Assembly (NCBI RefSeq): GCF_001612685.1
Contig: NZ_BDAY01000053.1
Span: forward strand, 24,723 to 88,722
Length of the DNA stretch: 64,000 bases
Direction of reading: 5' to 3'
Origin: Nocardia altamirensis NBRC 108246
GTDB taxonomy: Bacteria; Actinomycetota; Actinomycetes; Mycobacteriales; Mycobacteriaceae
Positions 59,182 through 64,000 of the stretch are shown here, piece by piece (the first letter of the stretch is position 1; the number at the start of each line of letters is the position of its first letter). Under the pieces are notes generated by a model. It saw nothing but the letters and a program-made list of their open reading frames with translations. It searched no databases and was not told the origin of the DNA. Made by a program: the position numbers and the translations under genes.

Positions 59182-62144
59182 GGCGCGGAATCTCCTTTCG
59201 CGGAACGGGTTACGGTGGCGAGCTCGCTGTCCAGGCGAGCCCCGAGGCTGCGGAGCACGTCGAGCACCAGGCCGACGACAATCAGATAGACACCTAGGTC
59301 GAAGAACAACGCCGTCACCAGCTTGACGTGGCCGAGCACGGGCAGCGTCACCTCGAAGATCGCCGAGGACAGCGGCGGTGCGCCGAAAAACAGTGAGCTG
59401 ACGGCGGTTCCGGCGGCCATGGTCAACCCGGCCCCGAGCAGGTGGCCCGCGTCGACGGGTAGTGCCTCGCCGAGTTCGTACCGCCCGCCCGCAAGATAGC
59501 GCAGCGTCAGTGCGAGCCCCGCGGTGAGCCCGCCCGCGAAGCCGCCGCCCGGCGCGTTGTGGCCGGAGAAGAAGAAGTACACCGAAAGCACCATGATGGT
59601 GGGGAAGACCAGCCGGGTGGTGATCTGCAGGACCATCGAGCGGTCCGCGCGATCGACCAGCCGCCCTGCGGGCAACCAGCTCACCAGATCCGGGTCGTAG
59701 TTCGGCGAATCCGCGGCGCGCGGCGCGCTGCCGAAGCGGCGGCTGCGGAACACCAGCGAGGCGACACCGGTCGCGGCGACAACGAGCACCGAGATCTCAC
59801 CGAGGGTGTCCCAGGCGCGGATATCGACGAGCAGCACGTTGACGGCGTTCTTGCCGCCGCCGAATTGGTAAGCGGCGTCGGGGATTCGGTACCAGATCGG
59901 CTCGGCGGTGCGTGCCGCCGTCGCGAACGCGCCGAACACGGTGACCGCGGTGCCGACCAGTGCGGCCAGCAGTGCCCTGCGCGCCTTGAATGCGGTTGCC
60001 CTGCTCTCCTCGATCTCCGCGGGAAAGGCGCGCAGCACCAGCACGAAGATCACCAAAGTCAGTGTCTCGACCAGGAATTGGGTCAGGGCCAGGTCCGGTG
60101 CGCCGTGCAGCGCGAAGATCACGCCGCAGCCGTATCCGGTGACGCCGACGACGAGCACCGCGGCGAGCCGGTTGCGCAGCACCGTCGCGCCGAGTGCCAT
60201 CGCGATCATGATTCCGCCGATCACCGCCTGCAGCGGCGAATCCCACAGGCGCAGTTCGACTCCGGTACGGGTGCCGACGGCGAGCAGCGCCGACGGCAGG
60301 ATGATCAGCGTGCCGAGGATCGTCGCCTGGCTCAGCGGCAGCGAGCCGCGCTGCACGGCGCCGGTCATCCGCAGCGAAAGCCGGTCCATGGCGTGCAGGG
60401 TGGCGTCGTAGGCGCGGTCGGCGTTACCGAGCCGCGGTCGCTCCGGATCCCGCAGCCGATCGCGCAGCTGGAACAGGCCGAGGCCGCCCGCGATGATCAC
60501 GACCGTCAACGCGAGCGGAACGGTCAGCCCGTGCCAGAGCGCCAGGTGCGAAAGCAGTTCCGCGGGCAAAGTTTCCGCGTACGGGCTGAGCAGGTGGTCC
60601 AGCCACGGTGCGGCCGGTCCCGCGAGAAAACCGGCGGCCGCGAGGACTGCGGGTGGCGCGATGAACAATGCGCTCGGCGCGTGCCATACCGTCGTCGCGC
60701 GGGCGGGCCGGGCGTGCTCGGCGCGCGCCTCCTCACCGTGTTTGGCGGCATGTGCTGGGGGCCCGTGCTTTTCGGTGCCGTGCTCGAACCACGCCGGGTG
60801 GCCCTCGGCCGGACTTGCCCGGTGCGCACCCTGCTCCGACGGGTGCAGGGTCTTGTCGGAGAACGCGCCCCACAGGAAGCGCGCGCTGTAGCCAACCGTG
60901 AGCATCGACCCGAGCACCACGCCGGCCGCCAGCGCAACGCGCACGGGCCCGGCGATCGTCTCGGTGTCCAGGATCGCGCCCAAAGCGCTTTCCTTGCCGA
61001 CGAATCCGACCAGCGGCGGGATCCCCGCCATGCTCAGCGCGGCGAGCACCGCCGTGCCACACAGCACCGGAGCGCGGCGGCCGAGCCCGGACAGTCGCCG
61101 CAGGTCCCTGGTGCCCGCACTGTGATCGATGATCCCGACGACCATGAACAGGCAGGCCTTGAACAACGCGTGCGCGATGATCAACGCGACACCGGCCAGC
61201 GCCGCGTCCGGGGTGCCGAGGCCGACCAGCACGACCAGGAACCCGAGCTGGCTCACCGTGCCGAAGGCAAGCACCAGCTTCAGGTCGGTGACCTCCATCG
61301 CCCGCAACCCGGCGAGCAGCATGGACGCCACCCCGAGGGTGAGCACGAGCGGATGCCACACCGGGTTGTCCGCGAAGACCGGCGCCAGCCGCGCCACCAG
61401 ATACACGCCCGCCTTCACCATGGCCGCCGCGTGCAGGTAGGCACTGACGGGCGTCGGCGCCGCCATCGCGCCAGGCAGCCAGAAATGCAGCGGGACCACG
61501 GCGGACTTGCTGAGCGCGCCGATCAGGATCAACACCACCGCGACGTTCACCGCGAGCCCGTGCGGCGGTTGCGCGCGGGCCAGCAGGTCGGAGAGCAGGT
61601 AACTGCCGTTCGCCTCGCCGAGGATGATCAAGCCGACCAGCATCGCCAATCCGCCTGCCGCGGTCACCAACAGGGCCTGGATGGCGGCGCGGCGACTGGC
61701 GGCCTGCTCGGCGTGATGGCCGACGAGCAGGAACGACAGCACCGTCGTCACTTCCCAGAAGACGAAGAGCAGCAGCATGTTGTCGCTGGTGACCAAGCCG
61801 AACATGGCGCAGGCGAAGCCGACCATCTCGGCGGCGAACACCCCGAGGCGGGGCTCGTCGTCCTCGAAGTAGCGGGCGCAGTAGGCCAGGATCAGCGCGC
61901 CGACGCCGAGGACGAGCGCGCTCATGACCGCGGCGAGTGAATCGAACCGCAGGTCGATGTTCATCTCGATGCTCGGCGCCCAGGCCAGCCGAACTCGCTG
62001 TGTGCTACCCCAATTCGCGCACACCCAACCGAGACCGGCGAGTGGGACCAGTGCCAGCACGTAGAAAGCGTTGCGCCCCAGCGCCTTTACCCACAGCGGT
62101 GCGACCAGCGCGGCTGCGGCGAGGGCGAGCAGGATGGCGAGCAA
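59178..62144 (-). CDS. mnhA: Na+/H+ antiporter subunit A fused to subunit B
   Basis: 988 residues. The first ~750 residues are MnhA (ND5-like: FWLPGAMAAPTPVSAYLHAA, LVTSDNMLLLFVFWEVTTVLS, both in part) with a long His/Ala-rich loop at ~455-485; the last ~160 residues are MnhB (VYFFFSGHNAPGGGFAGGL). The A-B fusion explains why no separate mnhB gene follows. First gene of the operon; promoter expected in 62145-62254. Confidence 0.94.
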   Translation of the reverse strand: MLAILLALAAAALVAPLWVKALGRNAFYVLALVPLAGLGWVCANWGSTQRVRLAWAPSIEMNIDLRFDSLAAVMSALVLGVGALILAYCARYFEDDEPRLGVFAAEMVGFACAMFGLVTSDNMLLLFVFWEVTTVLSFLLVGHHAEQAASRRAAIQALLVTAAGGLAMLVGLIILGEANGSYLLSDLLARAQPPHGLAVNVAVVLILIGALSKSAVVPLHFWLPGAMAAPTPVSAYLHAAAMVKAGVYLVARLAPVFADNPVWHPLVLTLGVASMLLAGLRAMEVTDLKLVLAFGTVSQLGFLVVLVGLGTPDAALAGVALIIAHALFKACLFMVVGIIDHSAGTRDLRRLSGLGRRAPVLCGTAVLAALSMAGIPPLVGFVGKESALGAILDTETIAGPVRVALAAGVVLGSMLTVGYSARFLWGAFSDKTLHPSEQGAHRASPAEGHPAWFEHGTEKHGPPAHAAKHGEEARAEHARPARATTVWHAPSALFIAPPAVLAAAGFLAGPAAPWLDHLLSPYAETLPAELLSHLALWHGLTVPLALTVVIIAGGLGLFQLRDRLRDPERPRLGNADRAYDATLHAMDRLSLRMTGAVQRGSLPLSQATILGTLIILPSALLAVGTRTGVELRLWDSPLQAVIGGIMIAMALGATVLRNRLAAVLVVGVTGYGCGVIFALHGAPDLALTQFLVETLTLVIFVLVLRAFPAEIEESRATAFKARRALLAALVGTAVTVFGAFATAARTAEPIWYRIPDAAYQFGGGKNAVNVLLVDIRAWDTLGEISVLVVAATGVASLVFRSRRFGSAPRAADSPNYDPDLVSWLPAGRLVDRADRSMVLQITTRLVFPTIMVLSVYFFFSGHNAPGGGFAGGLTAGLALTLRYLAGGRYELGEALPVDAGHLLGAGLTMAAGTAVSSLFFGAPPLSSAIFEVTLPVLGHVKLVTALFFDLGVYLIVVGLVLDVLRSLGARLDSELATVTRSAKGDSAP

Positions 62145-62254
62145 ACTACACTCCGTCGGGTAGGGGCGGCGGGGTGGTCCGGGATAATCCTACGTTGTGC
62201 CTGGGACTTCCGCGTCCCGTCGGCCATGGCGTCGGCCACCCCGTGCCGGTGAAG

Positions 62255-63619
62255 CTATATATCCGCTAACGCTTCGTCGGCGGTCGGTCCTGTCCGATTC
62301 GGCTTGCCGCGCGGCCGGAGGCGATACAGCACGACGAGGCCGACCGCGCTGCCGAGGACGATCGCGAGCGCGGCCCGGCCCGGTGTCGAGTTGTGCGCGA
62401 GGCCCTCCTCGACATGCCAGCTCTTGGTGTTGTCCGGCAGCGCGCCGACGACCGACGGCAGGTACAGCGCGGCGATCGCGAGCACGGCGCTCGGCGGGTA
62501 GGCAGGCCAGGCCGTGCCGCAGCAGTATCCCGCAGTGAGCGCGAGAATCGCGCTGCCGATGGAGAACACGACCCAGTTCGCGTCCGCGGTCGTGTTGATG
62601 GCGAAGACGGCGATGACGATCATGAGCAGCACGGCGAGCGTTGTCGACGGTCGGCGGACGCCTGCGAGCAGGCCGATCGCGGCGAGCGCGACCAACAGCC
62701 AGATGCTCCAGCCGGGACGCTGCGCGTAGCCGAAGGCATCGGCGGTCGCGGTCAGGCTGATCGCCAGATAGACGCCGACCCCGTCGCGTTTCGGGAGCAG
62801 CATCGCGGCGGCGGTCGCGGCGAACACCGTGGTCGCTGCGGTGATCCCGATGTCGACGGCGTGGTCGATGGCGGGCGCGGTGATGTACTGCCGGTTCAGC
62901 CATTCGGTGACCGCGAGGATCACCAGCGCGAGCACCATCGCCGCGAGGATCGGCGCCACCGGCAGTTCGATCGACATCTTGGCCGTCTCCGGCTTGCCTG
63001 CCCGCGACCAATTGCGCAGGGTGCTCAGGAGCAGCAGCGCCAACGCCACCGCGATCAGCCAGCGCGGCGGCGTCTCCAGCACCGCGAACGGGTCGTCGTC
63101 GATGTCGAGCAGTTCGGCGAGGTCGCTGAACAGGAAGAAGCCGACACCGCCGAGGGCGAAGCCCATGGCGGGCAACGGCCTGCGCAGGACCGCCGCGCCC
63201 AGTGCGCCGAGCACGACGCCCGCGCACACCGCGTCGACGTAATTCTGCGTGGTCAGCATGTCGGCGGACGAAGCATTGTGTCCGACAATGTGATTGATGA
63301 GCTGCACGAACATGCCGAGCAGTGCGGCAAGCCAGGCCGTCGCAGGCCTGGCCGCCGTGCAGGCCAGCACCGCGACCGCGGTCGCGATGATGACGCCGAT
63401 GGCCGCGCCGCGCGGCACGCTGTTGGTCAGGCTGGACAACAGATAGGGCGAGCTGTCGCGCTCCGTGACGAAGGAGATCGGCAGGAACATCGTCACCGCC
63501 GCGACCACGGCCGCGAAGAAGGCGGTGACCGCGTCGAACGCGTCGCCGAGTGGGCGCAGCCGCAGCGGGACGGCAGCAGGCGCGGCCTGCGGGGTCGGCG
63601 GATCCAGCGGGTCCGTCAT
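62255..63619 (-). CDS. Polytopic membrane protein, unknown function
   Basis: 454 residues with 12 or so membrane segments and short loops; a Pro/Ala-rich cytoplasmic N terminus. I recognise no family motif. It precedes the antiporter operon on the same strand by 110 bases and might be read through into it, but a separate promoter is more likely. The family seems typical of Nocardia-like genomes; no substrate or reaction can be assigned. Confidence 0.75.
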   Translation of the reverse strand: MTDPLDPPTPQAAPAAVPLRLRPLGDAFDAVTAFFAAVVAAVTMFLPISFVTERDSSPYLLSSLTNSVPRGAAIGVIIATAVAVLACTAARPATAWLAALLGMFVQLINHIVGHNASSADMLTTQNYVDAVCAGVVLGALGAAVLRRPLPAMGFALGGVGFFLFSDLAELLDIDDDPFAVLETPPRWLIAVALALLLLSTLRNWSRAGKPETAKMSIELPVAPILAAMVLALVILAVTEWLNRQYITAPAIDHAVDIGITAATTVFAATAAAMLLPKRDGVGVYLAISLTATADAFGYAQRPGWSIWLLVALAAIGLLAGVRRPSTTLAVLLMIVIAVFAINTTADANWVVFSIGSAILALTAGYCCGTAWPAYPPSAVLAIAALYLPSVVGALPDNTKSWHVEEGLAHNSTPGRAALAIVLGSAVGLVVLYRLRPRGKPNRTGPTADEALADI

Positions 63620-63810
63620 CGGGCCGCGCTCCGTCGAAGCGTTGGCGAGGGCCGAAGCGTTGGTGGGGGAACGCCTATACGCCGCACAGGCCGAACATAC
63701 CCGCGTCCGACCGGCGAGCCTGTGATTGCCATCACTTCGCCAGTTGATGTCGACGCGAGAGAAGTGCCAGTAATTGGCCGTTAATCAGGTGTTAGCCAAC
63801 CTCTCGGCAG
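63620..63810. other. Intergenic region before the AAA ATPase 3' end
   Basis: 191 bases holding the promoter of the membrane protein gene. TTAATCAGGTGTTAGC around 63781-63796 is AT-richer than the surroundings and could contain promoter elements; no hairpin terminator is obvious for the AAA ATPase. Confidence 0.35.
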
Positions 63811-64000
63811 CTAGAGGTAGCGGCCTTCCCCGCCCGCGGGTTGCCCCCGCGTCTCGGCGTACCGGCGCAGCGACTCGACCTGCAGCGGGTCCAACGAGGG
63901 CCGCACCACCGAACGGGCCGCCGCCACATCGGCCGCGGTGACGTCCGCGGCGTCGACATCGCGGCGCATCGCCGCCAGCGCCGCCTCGCGCAGCACCGCC
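63811..64000 (-). CDS. C-terminal end of an AAA+ ATPase (Cdc48/Rv0435c-like; 5' part outside window)
   Basis: The frame is open to the window edge, so only the last ~62 codons are seen. The segment REAALAAMRRDVDAADVTA followed by SLDPLQVESLRRYAETR is the C-terminal lid and tail of AAA ATPases of the Cdc48/VCP-like class, where the substrate-engaging D2 domain ends. The assignment is supported by position: Rv0435c, an AAA ATPase, lies beside Rv0433 in M. tuberculosis (recalled). Confidence 0.7.
   Translation of the reverse strand, partial: AVLREAALAAMRRDVDAADVTAADVAAARSVVRPSLDPLQVESLRRYAETRGQPAGGEGRYL

Noticed and set aside
59559..61940. 793-residue + strand frame antisense to mnhA
   Set aside because: Composition dominated by Arg, Gln, Gly, Asp and His, as expected for the complement of a membrane-protein gene in GC-rich DNA; no start signal.

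Overview
The window comes from a GC-rich mycolic-acid actinomycete, most probably a Nocardia or close relative. This rests on base composition, on codon use, and on gene order shared (from memory) with Mycobacterium tuberculosis: accA2-fadE12-echA7 at the left edge, thiD and thiC, and the xthA - GNAT - def - DUF3263 - LytR_C - sodC - carboxylate-amine ligase block, with an AAA ATPase at the right edge.

Layout. 0-3.1 kb: acyl-CoA catabolism operon with its TetR regulator. 3.1-8.3 kb: an unknown protein, an aminoglycoside-phosphotransferase-like kinase, a small secreted peptide, an NmrA-type reductase and a divergent MerR/imine-reductase pair. 8.4-13.6 kb: a polyprenol-linked glycosyltransferase pair, a 41-residue basic protein and an MFS exporter. 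13.7-21.1 kb: a double AsnC regulator, a Baeyer-Villiger monooxygenase/SDR operon with divergent TetR, thiD, a Zur-box-controlled COG0523 metallochaperone and a reductase. 21.3-28.8 kb: two paralogous epoxide hydrolases sharing nearly identical nested operators beside a TetR gene, a thioesterase, a ketoacyl synthase with a divergent TetR, and another MFS exporter. 28.9-31.0 kb: secreted DUF4189, a tyrosine phosphatase and a secreted CAP-domain protein.

The most striking element is at 31.19-31.97 kb: two translationally coupled small ORFs, each interrupted near its start by an in-frame TAG codon (a Pth2-like protein at codon 5 and a coiled-coil protein at codon 8). They are followed directly by a cloverleaf tRNA with anticodon CUA. 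This looks like a self-contained amber-suppression cassette, in which the tRNA that reads UAG is needed to make the proteins encoded with it.

32-45.8 kb: a reductase, an unknown gene behind a perfect SOS box, thiC with a TPP riboswitch, a VOC protein, a secreted lipase with TetR, homogentisate catabolism (hmgA-fahA), a glycine-zipper protein, a TetR/acyl-CoA dehydrogenase pair and a DUF2236 oxygenase. 45.9-49 kb: a Uma2 nuclease, then an Abi-like protein whose 3' end duplicates the 3' end of the neighbouring xthA, an insertion scar. 49-55.4 kb: the conserved def/sodC block and a PAP2-type membrane enzyme. 55.4-55.9 kb: a YefM-YoeB toxin-antitoxin pair. 56-62.1 kb: a six-gene Mnh/Mrp Na+/H+ antiporter operon with fused A and B subunits. 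62.2-64 kb: a polytopic membrane protein and the end of an AAA ATPase.

Most genes are closely packed, and perfect GC-rich hairpins sit between many convergent genes. The only stretch of more than 300 bases without a gene is 5313-5693.
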